NCBI GenBank assembly: GCA_036346395.1
Contig: CM070594.1
Coordinates: forward strand, 13,487,385-13,551,384
Reading direction: 5' to 3'
Length of the DNA: 64,000 bases
From: Hsuehochloa calcarea
Lineage: Eukaryota > Streptophyta > Magnoliopsida > Poales > Poaceae
The position numbers were made by a program, and so were the translations under genes. The notes under the pieces were generated by a model. That model was not told the origin of the DNA and ran no database searches. It worked only from the letters and a program-made list of their open reading frames with translations. Positions 45,801 through 56,786 of the stretch are shown piece after piece. Every line of letters starts with the position of its first letter. The stretch's first letter is position 1.

Positions 45801-48800
45801 TTCCTTTAGTTGATGCGGTCGGTCCGTTATATTGCAGGAAACAGCCCCTAACAAGAATATCTATCAAACTCTATATTCCTAATTCAAACCGAGATACAAA
45901 CCAATCTCTGCTTTCCTATTACAAACCGAGCTTTCCTATTGTAAACCGAACTCAACTTTCATGATGCCAATATATTCTATTAGCTAACGTAAACATATTC
46001 TACTGGTATTCTGAACCTTCCAGTTCGCATGCTCCTGTTGTCGGACGCAGCACATGATGTCCAGCAACAACTGCGTCGCTGCTCTCTTGAGAAAGTCCAA
46101 CATCAACTGCTTCTGTTGTTGCGCTTCTCGGATGTCATCTGCAGTGCTGATACGGAATACCGTACATGACAAGCACTATCACCAAATGCAGAGGAATTCA
46201 CACTACTACCGGTTTCTTGCGCCACAGGAATGTGAGAGTTTCCACTAGCCATCCTAAAGCAAAATGCTACCCCAAATCAGACCACAATACCATCTAAGCA
46301 TCTACTGCTAGAGAAGAAAAATAAAATGCAGCACAAAACGAGAAAAATGCAAGTATGCAAGCAACACAATCTCACATGGGGAAGGGAGGGAGAAGCGGCT
46401 GGGGAACTCCTCTGTAGCAACAGTCGCGGTGAGGTCGCCTTCAAGCGGCTTTGTTTGAAGATTAGCTTTTCTAGTCCTGCATTTCAATGCTGCTTTGTTT
46501 TTTTAATGTTCTTGTAAATGTTTTGTTTTATTGACTAGTTTATATGCTTTGAAGCATCATTTGAGCAACTGTTCATTGTTGTGAGCTGAAATTGTGGATC
46601 TAATGTATCCATGGCAAATGTCATGACCAATGAACTAAAATTTAATCTGAAGGGCCTTGGCTGCTTTTCTTGGACGCACTTTTCTTTCTGAGCTGACTAA
46701 GTTTCAATAGTGCTTATGAAACCTGGTGCTCCCACACATTACTTGTGATTGCAGAAGAACAATCTAGTATGCTAGTGGAATTATCCTTGTTTAACAATAT
46801 ACATGCTGGAATTATCTTTATTTAATGATAGATGCCATTACTTTATTTTACTTGGCAATTGGATGCCATTACTTTATTTTACTGGGCAATTGACATTAGT
46901 TTTCATCACTAGATAGTTCTTTCAATGCATTTTTGGTGTATCTGGAGGATAACTGTGAAACTAACTTCGGTCTTGTTCGTAGACTGTTTCTGATTTATGC
47001 TCATAGAGTTGTGCTACATTGATACCATTTATCTAGGTGTTAGTGTTAAACTATCTCCAACTGTTGTTTCTAGTCCTTTTTGTTGATTGGGATTATATTC
47101 AATGTTGATGTGGACACTTTTATCTTGGCCAAAAAAATCCTGCTTTTAGAGGAGTGTGCTTCTTTCAGACCCCCCCCCCCCTCCCTTTTATTGTTTAATA
47201 AATGAAGCCTGAATATTTGACATTTCTCTTGAATTTTGTAGCTGGAAAGCCTTCCTGCTATGGTTGGTGGGGTTTATTCGGATGATAACAACCTTCAGCT
47301 TGAGGCGACGACACAGTTCCGCAAGTTGCTTTCTATAGGTAGTTGTTTTGGTTGGTTAGTTTCCTTGTAAAACTAATCTTGCAACGAATATTAACTGAAT
47401 TTATAACATTTATTAATTAGAAAGGAGTCCCCCAATCGAAGAGGTTATCCAATCAGGTGTTGTTCCTCGATTTGTGCAGTTTCTTACCAGAGAGGATTTC
47501 CCCCAACTCCAGGTGTGTGTATACATAATCTTAGTCTTACAATCTGGTAGTCCCTGAATCAGAATGGATTCTTACAATGGTGTTTTGGAATATATTTTTT
47601 GTAGTTTGAAGCAGCATGGGCACTCACAAACATTGCATCTGGCACTTCGGAGAATACGAAGGTTGTCATTGATCATGGGGCTGTTCCAGTATTTGTGAAG
47701 CTTCTTGGGTCTTCTAGTGATGATGTTCGTGAGCAGGTATTTGATCACTTGCTTGACTAATATCTTTTTGCCTTTTGTACTCTTTTGATATTGTTGTGAT
47801 TGAGTACATGCTGGAGTCATTAATGTTGTTACTTCTTGAAAACAATTTGAAGGCTGTGTGGGCGTTGGGCAATGTCGCTGGTGATTCCCCAAAGTGCCGT
47901 GATCTTGTTCTTGCCAATGGCGCATTGATGTCTCTGCTAGCACAGTTGAATGAGCACGCTAAACTCTCCATGTTAAGGAATGCCACATGGACTTTATCAA
48001 ACTTCTGCAGAGGAAAGCCACAACCATCGTTTGATCAGGTTTTGTACACTGTTCCCTTTTTTTTTTGTCTATTGTAGTTAGTAGGCAACAGCAGTTCCTT
48101 AACCTGGTGTTTATTGGGTGTCATAGACAAAGCCTGCTCTGCCAGCACTTGCACGACTTATTCATTCCAATGACGAGGAAGTTCTCACCGATGCATGCTG
48201 GGCTCTTTCGTATTTATCTGATGGCACTAACGACAAAATCCAAGCTGTGATTGAAGCTGGTGTTTGTCCCCGGCTTGTGGAGCTTCTCCTGTATGTTACA
48301 GTACTGCATTATAATTTCCTGTTATTGGCTTACTATGATCTTATTATTTACGCTCATTTCTATTCCTTGTATGCTGTTTACAACATGAAGTCATCCATCA
48401 CCTTCGGTGCTTATACCTGCACTACGAACTGTTGGAAATATTGTCACTGGAGATGACATGCAAACTCAGGTATGGCATTTAGTTTGCATCAAGCACTTAT
48501 CATGAACTTTGAGGCTTTGAGGTTATTTTTAAATAGGGTCATGCCTGTTTGAATTGATTTTACTTAACTATAGGGTTTGTTATCTTGCATCTAATCTGGC
48601 AAACGTTTTATAAATTTTCTTTGAAAATTTAAGCTCATATGTTTGTCTCCTCGATTGCACATTTTTGCTAAGTTTGGCTTGTCATGAGCTACCTTGGTGG
48701 CTTAACAATTGAATTAAGATTTGTCTTGTTTGTATCAGTTCAATTCACATAAAATGTTCAATGATGTTTTCACAGCCTACTTTGCTGTTTGATTAAGTAT

Positions 48801-50503
48801 AAACTATTAAGAGAATGACATGTTGACTTGCATGACAATCCATAGCCGTTTTACTTGGTTCATCAAAACTTGGCTTTTGTTATGCTGTATGTTTTGTTTG
48901 TTGAATTTTGACATAGCTGAGACGTTTTCCTTGCTAAGCTATGTGTGGTGTACATGGATATAGTGAGCATTGGTAGCAGCGTGAAAGTTAATCGCAATTT
49001 TATGTGTGCAAGTTTGCCATTTTATTCAATTTATCTTTTGTTTTACAGTGCATCATTGATCATCAAGCTCTTCCCTGTCTCCTAAGTCTGTTGACACAAA
49101 ATCACAAGAAAAGCATAAAGAAAGAGGCTTGCTGGACGATTTCCAATATTACTGCTGGTAACAAAGATCAGATACAGGTATGTGTACAGAAATACTGCAT
49201 ATGCACTTGGTTTCTTAATTCTTATCATGCTACCTAGATTAAGAGGATGTCCTTTTTTTCTTTCCAAACACGTTAGGACATTGATCTGCTAAGTTTGCCA
49301 ACTGGAGGCATTGTGTAGTACATATATGTTTAAACCAAATGTGTGTTTTGCTAGAGTTTGTGTATAGTGTGTACTCACTAAAGTTTTTTCCACCATATCT
49401 TAAAAAGATTGTGCCAACTTTATATTCTTGGCAAGCTTTAAGATGAAATTTTATGGTTGTGATAATTAGTAAATATTGAAACTAATGTCAACCGCTTCAT
49501 GCTGGTGATAGAAAGACCCAAAACATGCCGGTAACTCACGTAACATGGTTAAGAATTAAAAAGCCTTGTAGGTTGACTAAATGCCAATGTCAGCCTTTCC
49601 TCGTTAGAAATGGTTACTGGCCAGAAACTGGTGTATTCTTTTTTGAAATATTTGTGACTTGTGAGCATAATGGTTATTGGTTTGAACAGTTTGGAAACCA
49701 ATGCACTTAATGGTCTTAACATGATCAATTAGTTAGCATATCCCACTGAAGTAAATGTTTTAGCCTTTTACCAAGACAATGTCACTTGTTGTTTCCACTT
49801 ATCCGCAGATAACCCATGTCATAAATCTTGTTGATATATGTCTTCTAAAATGTTAAGTATCAATCACTTACCCTGCTACACTGACTTCTTAGGCTGTGAT
49901 AAACGCTGGCATTTTTGGTCCTTTGGTACATCTCCTACAAACGGCAGAGTTTGATATCAAGAAGGAGGCTGCGTGGGCCATCTCAAATGCTACCTCAGGT
50001 GGTAGCCACGATCAAATCAAGTATGTTCTCCCATCTTACTTCACTGCTATTCAGTTTGTATGTAATGGAATGCAATTACTTTTATTTTAAGCGTCACTTG
50101 GAGTTGATATTGTATGTCTTGTCTAAATAGGTATTTGGTGAGCGAGGGTTGCATCAAGCCATTGTGTGACCTTCTTCTTAGCCCAGACCCAAGAATTGTT
50201 ACAGTTTGTTTGGAGGGTCTTGAGAACATTCTCAAAGTTGGAGAAACTGACAAGACTTTGGGTGCAACTGGTGATGTGAATGTCTATGCTCAGATGATTG
50301 ATGAAGCGGAAGGCCTGGAAAAGATTGAGAACCTGCAGAGCCATGATAACAATGAAATCTATGAAAAAGCCGTGAAGATTCTTGAGGCTTACTGGATGGA
50401 GGAAGATGATGCAATGGGGGCTACTATGGAAGCTCCTCCAGGTGTTTCTTTTGACTTTGGCCACGGTGGCAACCCTCCAGCTGGTGATTTGAACTTTAGC
50501 TGA
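39836..50503 (+). CDS. Importin subunit alpha (10 coding exons)
   Basis: Nuclear import adaptor: it binds classical nuclear localisation signals through ARM repeats and importin beta through its IBB domain. Coding exons: 39836-40045, 47242-47338, 47421-47512, 47605-47736, 47853-48038, 48127-48290, 48391-48469, 49049-49177, 49893-50020 and 50131-50503 (1,590 nt, 529 aa, close to the ~526 of rice importin alpha 1a). All junctions are GT-AG and in frame. Exon 1 is the whole basic IBB (RRNRYKVAVDAEEGRRRRED, SLLKKRREG). The following exons encode the ARM repeats with the NLS-groove W...N pairs (FEAAWALTNIASG, AVWALGNVAGD, ATWTLSNFCRG, DACWALSYLSDG, EACWTISNITAG, EAAWAISNATSG). The acidic C-terminus has EAYWMEEDD. 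Intron 1 (40046-47241) holds an antisense retrotransposon. A probable 3' UTR intron lies just after the stop (GTGATT...TTCACAG, about 50510-50608). It looks functional. Confidence 0.97.
41224..41779 (-). repeat. 3' LTR of the chromovirus (left copy)
   Basis: 556 bp, TGTCACGACCAAGTCTCG to CCGTACATGACA. It differs from the right copy at about 35 positions plus one indel (my manual count), about 6%. Confidence 0.95.
41780..41793 (-). other. Polypurine tract of the chromovirus
   Basis: On the minus strand the purine-rich run CCCGGGGGGAGA directly abuts the 3' LTR, the expected plus-strand priming site. Confidence 0.75.
45600..45611 (-). other. Primer-binding site of the chromovirus
   Basis: On the minus strand TGGTATAAGAGC starts 3 nt inside the 5' LTR. 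It differs by one base from TGGTATCAGAGC, complementary to plant initiator-methionine tRNA. Confidence 0.8.
45615..46171 (-). repeat. 5' LTR of the chromovirus (right copy)
   Basis: 557 bp, TGTCACGACCAAGTTTCG to CCGTACATGACA. It is adjacent to the primer-binding site, which fixes the element's orientation as minus. Confidence 0.95.
46172..46254 (-). other. Minus-strand open segment next to the chromovirus insertion
   Basis: On the minus strand an ATG at about 46250 opens MASGNSHIPVAQETGSSVNS and runs into the insertion site. The sequence across the left LTR (41223 down to about 41168) stays open in the matching frame to a TAA after SSMETW. The pre-insertion site therefore held about 45 codons of uninterrupted frame, perhaps a first exon of an older transposase inside the intron. 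The family is not recognised. Confidence 0.35.
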
Positions 50504-51359
50504 ATACAGGTGATTATTGTGGATTGTTTCACTTATCATGGACGCGTGATGTGTTAGTATGATTTCACCATTTGTGGCCCAACTAATGATTTTAAATTCC
50601 TTTCACAGATTTGACCAGAGGTGGTAATTTCCTTGCCCGCCGTAGTTCATGTCAACATTTGGTCCATTCGGTGTGTGGGGTAATGGTTCTGGTGGTCCAA
50701 TAAGCTTAAGATTTCAAGGGAGCAGGGTTACACTATTTCCAACTGATGATGGGTATCGTGCCGCAATGTTTGTAACAGGATTATAATCCTTAAACTTTGG
50801 AGTCTTTGAGTTTTTGAGCAGGCTACTACGTAGGGTTTGCATCTTTTAGTATGATGCGTACTTTGCTACTGTATAGCCTGTGTTGGAGCTTCTGCAAGGC
50901 CATTAGAGAACATTCCTGAATGGTTTGGTTTTGAGGTTCTTCAGGAATGGGCTGAGTTGCAGTTTTTCCAAACCTGTAAACCGTAATGCTTTTCAAAGTA
51001 TACTCCTAAGCCTTGTTCGCATTTAGTATCTGAGAACGTATTATATGGTAAGAAGTGATTTGCATCTGCATTGTTGGAAGGCCTGGCCTTGCTGTTGGTG
51101 CCTATTTCGAAAACACACAATTGATGGGAAAACGGAGGGGAAAAGCAATCCAAGTAAAACACGAGTTTCACAATCAATCTTGTTACAAGATAAGTATGAA
51201 GCCCTCACACAATTCAAAGCACATCTGTTCATAACGAATCGGCCGATATATCAGCAATTAACAACAAATCAGCAAACAGCTTGTTAAAACGGAAGAGAAG
51301 ACTGCCTCGTACGCACAGCACAGTACTCTGTCTCTGCTTTGTTCATCTCTTGAAGCATC

Positions 51360-52343
51360 TCAAACGGCCGTGGACTCCTTGGTGATGCACGCCGCGTGGC
51401 TAGGCTGCACTTGGCACGCGGCCGCCGTTATCTCCTGCGCGGGCGGGTGCGGGTGCGGGTGAGGGTGCGGGTGCGGGTGCGGGTGCTGGAAGCCCGGGTG
51501 CGGGGCGCCGTGGCCGACGAAGTGGCCGACGAAGTGCTGACCCCGCATCCTCTGCGTCTGCACGGCCGTGACGTACACGACGAAGCCGACGACGACGGTG
51601 ATGAGCCCCAGGATCCCCGCCGCCGCGAACATCCCCGGGCGCACCCGGTGGCACACCGGCCGCGGCTTCCGCCAGTCGTTGACGTTGCCGGACTCCACCC
51701 CGATCCCGATCATGAGCAGCACCTCCGCGAGCCCGAAGCAAATCCTACACTCGATCGAGATCACAGCGTCACAACAAAATGTTGCCTCCTGCATGGCACA
51801 TACGTGTTTGGTGTGTGCCTAACTCGATTATTTTCGTACCATGTGACGAAGAAGAGGCAGCAGGTTTGCCAGGTGAGGGTGGCGGGGTTGGAGGGCACGC
51901 GGGGGTGGTCCTCGGCGACGGCGAGGCCGACGGAGGAGGAGTCCGGCGCGGCGACGGCGAGCAGCATGTAGGCGTGCTCGGCGAACATGGCGACGGCGAG
52001 CAGCAGGAAGGCGCCGATGGAGAAGGCGAGCGGCGTGCGGCCGCTGCTGTTGTAGAAGCACACGTCCAGCTGGCCCGGGTTCCCGCCCACGCTCAACAGG
52101 TAGTGCGACACCTGCAGCGATCAGCAGAGTGAGAGGAAGCATTTCTTGATCTCAGCACGAGCCAAGCCAAGTGGAGCCCACCTCGGAGCGTGAGCCCTCG
52201 GCGGCGAGGCAGAGGATGAAGCTGACGAGGCCGCAGAGGACGGAGAGCGCGACGAGGGAGACTGCGATCTGGCCGCTGGAGCGGGCGGCGCGGCGCTCCT
52301 GGGCCTTGCGGAGGGACAGGTCGTCGTGGGTGACGGCCGGCAT
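51360..52343 (-). CDS. DUF1218 four-helix membrane protein (3 exons)
   Basis: The DUF1218 family includes Arabidopsis MODIFYING WALL LIGNIN proteins, secretory-pathway membrane proteins affecting lignified walls. The link to this copy is by family only. Exons: 52343-52182, 52111-51840 and 51744-51360 (819 nt, 272 aa), GT-AG and in frame. Start: the ATG of MPAVTHDDLSLRKAQERRAA; an upstream in-frame extension exists but lacks an ATG. Four hydrophobic helices: IAVSLVALSVLCGLVSFILC (about 26-46), PLAFSIGAFLLLAVAMFAEH (about 80-100), WQTCCLFFVTWICFGLAEVL (about 134-155, spanning exons 2/3) and AAAGILGLITVVVGFVVYVT (about 180-200). A conserved CFYNSSG lies in the first extracytosolic loop. The C-terminal tail carries a (His-Pro) run of seven or more units. 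It is convergent with importin alpha, whose stop lies about 0.86 kb away. Confidence 0.9.
51441..51486. repeat. GGGTGC hexamer repeat coding the His-Pro tract
   Basis: Seven units of GGGTGC (one GAGGGT variant) lie within the last exon of the DUF1218 gene; on the coding strand they read CAC-CC(N), giving alternating His and Pro. Such a repeat can change length in steps of two residues without breaking the frame. Confidence 0.8.
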
Positions 52344-52577
52344 TGCGAATTCACCTGGTGATGTGAACTCACCTGCGACGCAAGGCAAAAGGAGGAGCAA
52401 CAGAAGCTAGCTTGTACGTGTTCACCCGCAGACAGCCACCGACCAACCTACCAGGATCTAGGCTCAATTATCTTTTCACGGCCGGACTGAGTCCTGTCAA
52501 GTATGGTATATATATGGGTCTCTACGTGCGTCCAGGTGACGACGAGCCTGGAGAAGAACAAGAAGAGAGGTAGAGGG

Positions 52578-52596
52578 TGTGTGTGTGTGTGTGTGC
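52578..52596. repeat. (GT)n microsatellite
   Basis: About nine GT units upstream of the DUF1218 start codon (about 240 bp). Confidence 0.85.
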
Positions 52597-52989
52597 AACT
52601 TGCAAGAGAATATGTTGTTGCATTCGTCGCAAAAAAATGAGATCATAGTAATAATAGAAATTGCTGCTGCATTGGTGGGAGAGGAAGGAATTGAGGCGTT
52701 GGGTTTGGAAGAGGCAGCACGGGAGGAATCCACCGGGGGGCGAGGCGATGCCATCGGCATCGGCATCGGCATCGCTTCCGGTGGGAACGTGAGGGAGGAT
52801 CGTGGTTTCTTGTGCCGTGGTGGAGGCGACATTCCGATTCCTTTCGCCTTTCAGGCTTTTCGCGGCTTCGTCGCGCTGCCTTTTGATTCCTGTGCCAACG
52901 AGGCAAACCAACTAACCCAGCACTTCTTTGCAGGGAGGGAAAGGGTCTCTGCACTTCTAAGAGTTTTATACGACATCTACAGTATATCA

Positions 52990-53010
52990 TCTCTCTCTCT
53001 CTCTCTCTCT
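52990..53010. repeat. (CT)n microsatellite
   Basis: About ten CT units, with a shorter second run at 53066-53077. The region 52620-53320 otherwise shows no convincing gene. Confidence 0.8.
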
Positions 53011-53321
53011 TAAGAGAGAAAGCAATGCTCTGTACTCTGTGTTAGTTTACTTCTGACAAGATTGATCTCTCTCTCTTTTCTTTTTTTTGAACTTCCTGTC
53101 AAGGTTGATATTACTTTACCGGACCGGCCTTGAAAAATGGTCAGCTGCTCTAACTGCCCCGAGAGCTGTACGTATCCAAGCAAAATTTGTTACTTGGGCC
53201 TGGCCAAGCTGGTTCTGCGGGGATTCTTTCAACGATTCAGGTGGGCTCAAGATTGTGCATTGGGCCATTAGGTTTGCATGCATCTAACCGTGAAACAGTT
53301 TGATTTCAACCGGAATCTTCA

Positions 53322-56300
53322 TCTTTGCTATTTAAAAAGGCTTTAGTGGTAGTGAGTGATATGTTTATGTTCTCCCACCCCTAATCATCTTTGCGCTTGC
53401 GCCGACAGGTGGGGTCAACACCTTGAAACCTCAGCGCTTCGCACAGCCACCCTCCCTTCTCCTCCTCTCTCCCTCCCTCCCACTCGCACCGCCCTCACAC
53501 CTCCCCGCCAACGCCTTCCTCCCTCCCCACCCGCACCGCCCTCCCTCTCTCCCTCCCCAACCTGCGGGCGCTCGCATCTTCTAGATCTGCCGCATCTGCA
53601 CCGCCCCTAAAGGCTAAAGCCGCGGCTCCTCACGCGCCAATTCGTCGACCCAGACGGCGAGGTAGCAGAGTATGGGCTCGGCGGCGGCGCCAATGAACAG
53701 TGAGATAGGAGAGCTCGAGGCACTGCATGTCGTCAACCATGCGGGCCAAGTCGTCCGCGCACCACGGAGGAAAAAACTCGTGCCGATGAGAAACCATCCG
53801 GCACGCTCGCCATCACAGAGACGACCTAGGCTCGTTTGATTATACTACATCCTTCATTATATAGGCTGCTCTCATTGTTTATGCTTGCTTGTTGCTTTTT
53901 GTAGGTAATGCTGTGGAGAAGAAAAATAATGGCACATCATCTGTAAATAAGGTGAACAACCGTGTTCACATGCCTCCAGAGTTGCTGATTCCCCTTGATT
54001 TATCTGTGGACATTTTGAGAGCATTCTATTTGTTTCCGGCTCTGATGTATCGTATACTCATTAATGCTGGCCAGTCAACTAAGAAGTGAAATTGCATATG
54101 GCGATTCTAATATACCAAGCTTCGTGGTAAGGAATTTAGGTTAATATGTTTGGTCACTTCTATACATGCACCTACTATTTCCTTGAAATGAAATAATTAA
54201 TTTGCATAAATTCTTTAGATTCTGGAAGCTATTATGACACGTAGATGCTATGAGGACTTCTCTATGGTGCGTTTAGAATTTTTGGGGGACTCTGTACTGA
54301 AGTATGCAGTGAGTTGCCATCTTTTCTTGAAATTTCCTCATAAGCGTGAGGGGCAGTTGTCATCCGGAAGGACTCATATAATATGTAATGCCACGCTTCA
54401 AAGGCCTGGAATTGAATGGCATTATACAGGTACTTTCTTCTCATCATGGAAATAGATACAAATATTGTATTTGTTGAACATTGTGAGCTTTAATATCATT
54501 GTAAGCTAACATGTAATTTGTGGATATGATCCATAGGGTTACATACGTGATGCTCCATTTGACCCTCCATATTATGTAGGTGGCTTAAGAGCATCCATGG
54601 TTGTTCTCAACTGCCATCTTAAGTGCTTAGATGCATACTTATCTTCCAAAAGTTAATGAAATTGAAATGCTTGAAGCAAAACTAGGCTATGATTTTTCAG
54701 TGAAAGGTCTTTTGATAGAGGCTCTAACGCACTCATTACCACAGGAATCAGGAGCAAGATACTGCTACCAGGTATTGAGTTGATATGGACTTTATTTACA
54801 TGGTTCTTCATGTTAGGTGTCTTTTAATTGAATGCGATTTCTCTAATGGACAAAACATTCTTTTTTTTTTGTTCAGCGCCTTGAGTTGCTTGGCGATGCG
54901 GTCATGGATATTATGTTAATGCGGCATCTTTTCAATAGTCATAAAGGCTCTGCTAAGGGAGAGTTTGACAGATTTACGGTCTGCAACAGTAAATAATGAA
55001 AACTTGGCACAAGTTGCAGTAAAGCACAAATTCCATCATTTTCTCCTGCATTCTCCTGGGCTCTTACTAGCCCAAATTACTGAATATGTGAATAGACTGG
55101 AAAGTTCATCCATGGATAAAATCGACATTTTATCCAATGGACCGTCAACATGGCGTAAAGTATGTTTCTTTTTTCCTTTGTTTTGATGTGTGTGTGGTTT
55201 ACTCCTACCTTGAGGATAACATAGAATCGATTGGTTAGTGTTTCAGATCATATGAATGACATGTGCTTTCAGTTAGGACTCTTTTATTAATACATAATTA
55301 CTTTCCTTTTCAATTTATTGGTATTCTATTGTTATGCATATTTTTTTTTGTCTTATTTGTCAGAATTGTCATATACTAATTATATTTGGACCAACTTTCT
55401 ACATGAAGATATCATATTTTTCTTGCCTTTGTCATGCAGGTTCTAAGTATATAGTAGAAAGTATTGCGGATGCAATTCTTATAGAACGAAACATTCTTAT
55501 AGCTGAATGTTTATTCTTGTTGGCAGGAAAAACGACTTCTAATCCCGAAGGATGCAAGTAGAACGAAACAATTTGAAAAACAATGTGGTAGTGCAGATCG
55601 TTCCAACAACTTTCTTGATGCAACGGATACACAGATTCCAAAACCAACCTGGGTAAAGGAGTCGGCTGGTTCAAGAATAGCTGCTGGTTTCATGCTTGAT
55701 AAACCATGTATGCTTTCAATTCTCAGCAGTTTTGTTTTGTTTGTTATTACGTGTTCTTCGTTAATATCTGGACCTCATCTATGCACATCACATTTATTAG
55801 TTTAATAGAATTCGATATTTTTTATCTTATTTGTGCAGTGCATGTGATGGTGAAAATGAGTAAAGGAGGACCTCGCGTAGCATTGTTTGAGCTATGTAAA
55901 AAAGTTACAATGGCCAATGCCTACGTTTTGATTTTGTGAAAGTACAGTCAATGTACTATTGTTTTAAACCGGCCTGCGAATACCTTTTTTAAAAATAATA
56001 ATTGTTAGTACCCTTTTAATTAACATGCGTGTGTAAAATAACCAGCTATTTTTTTCTTCCTGTTTTTGCGATAGCAGCGTGCCCTCTGGTGATTCTTCGG
56101 AGAAAGCTGCACCCCAAGAGTTCGCTTTCGCTTCAACCATAACATTGCACATACCAAATACTAATGTGATCAGCCTCACAGGAGATGGGCGTGCAGATAA
56201 GAAGAGCTCCTAGGACTCTGCTGCACTGCTCATGCTGTACGAGTTTCAGCGGAGAGGTAGATTGCAAGTCCAGGAGGTATGAAGTAGACACCACAGATCT

Positions 56301-56786
56301 GTGGCTTGTGAAAGCTGTGATGCGGGTGATTATTATTCCCTTCACTGGGCATGTTGGAATACTAGTTTCACCTACCAATTGCCATCACTTGCCCTCTCTT
56401 CGGTTTAATTTACTGACTGATTAGATAAGAAGAATAGAAGAAAGTGTGTTAAGCACTGGATGTTAGTACCTGATCCACTTGTCCAAGAGTTTTTTTTTGT
56501 TATTGTAAATTTTATTTTATCATGACTATCGACATGTTATAATCCAAAAAAAAGTATCAAATTAATGTCCAAATCCTAGGCAATTGGCACATGTCTTTAT
56601 GGGCAACATGTACGCCCATTTGATACTATTATTCACTCTTATGTATATTAGGAAATGAGCTATTTCTTAACTCATTTCTTGAATCACGGGTTTAGATACA
56701 TCAATTGAGCTTACAATTTTATTTCACAACAATATCACATGTATGATTTTTTTTTATCCGTTGCAACCCACGGACATGTAACTAGT
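53322..56786 (+). mobile_element. Non-autonomous Helitron (3.47 kb) carrying a Dicer-like 3 fragment
   Basis: 3' end: hairpin TCCGT (56757-56761) / ACGGA (56770-56774), 7 spacer bases, CTAGT (56782-56786), next base T. 5' end candidate: TCTTTGCTATTTAAAAAGG at 53322, preceded by A. Helitrons insert between A and T without duplication, start with TC and end CTRRT with a 3' hairpin: all five features fit. The interior holds a pseudogene with introns in the same orientation and no Rep/helicase, so it depends on an autonomous element. The 5' end is the weaker of the two calls. Confidence 0.7.
53905..56281 (+). pseudogene. Dicer-like 3 (DCL3-type) gene fragment
   Basis: DCL3 makes 24-nt siRNAs for RNA-directed DNA methylation. 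Only the 3' half is present. Exons: 53905-54090 (PPELLIPLDLSVDILRAFYL; stop at the end), 54219-54429 (RNase IIIa: VRLEFLGDSVLKYAVSCHLF, then EGQLSSGRT), 54537-54771 (GYIRDAPFDP joined directly to YYVGGLRASM, so the exon between is deleted; then EMLEAKLGYDFSVKGLLIEA), 54877-55158 (RNase IIIb: QRLELLGDAVMDIMLMRHLF; an extra T near 54964 shifts the frame before LRSATVNNENLAQVAVKHKF), about 55440-55700, 55838-55939, and a dsRNA-binding end (FAFASTITLHIPNTNVISLT, DSAALLMLYEFQRRGRLQ) with TAG for a glutamine codon. The helicase, PAZ and N-terminus are absent. Introns are retained, indicating DNA-level capture. It cannot encode a working Dicer. Confidence 0.92.

Larger units (their letters stand above)
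41224..46171 (-). mobile_element. Complete Ty3/gypsy chromovirus (Reina-like) in importin alpha intron 1
   Basis: 4,948 bp with two LTRs, a perfect target duplication AGCAC (41219-41223 and 46172-46176), a tRNA-iMet-like primer site and a polypurine tract. Minus-strand domains in order: gag (GVAQQWYFRLERDEGEPNWH, 45214-45504), zinc knuckle CFNCDERFAPGSHC (about 44950), protease ALLDTGFTHNFIS (about 44730), reverse transcriptase (YYQVRMHPPDVKKTVF, FGLTNVPTTFQALMND, 44665-43817), RNase H (IIECDTSGSG, about 43390), integrase zinc and core (CVVCQRNK, ILTVIDRFSKHAHFV, 42889-42446) and a C-terminal chromodomain-like end (WQDLSDLETSWVKVDDF, about 41850). Damage: a frameshift in the homopolymer of the RT catalytic LVFFDD region (about 43820), a split gag and further frame changes. 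Short total length and ~0.56 kb LTRs fit the Reina lineage. Confidence 0.95.

Noticed and set aside
52579..53013. 144-codon plus-strand frame starting in the GT repeat
   Set aside because: Begins in a microsatellite and has a low-complexity GIGIGIA-type stretch; no family match. It lies upstream of the DUF1218 gene.
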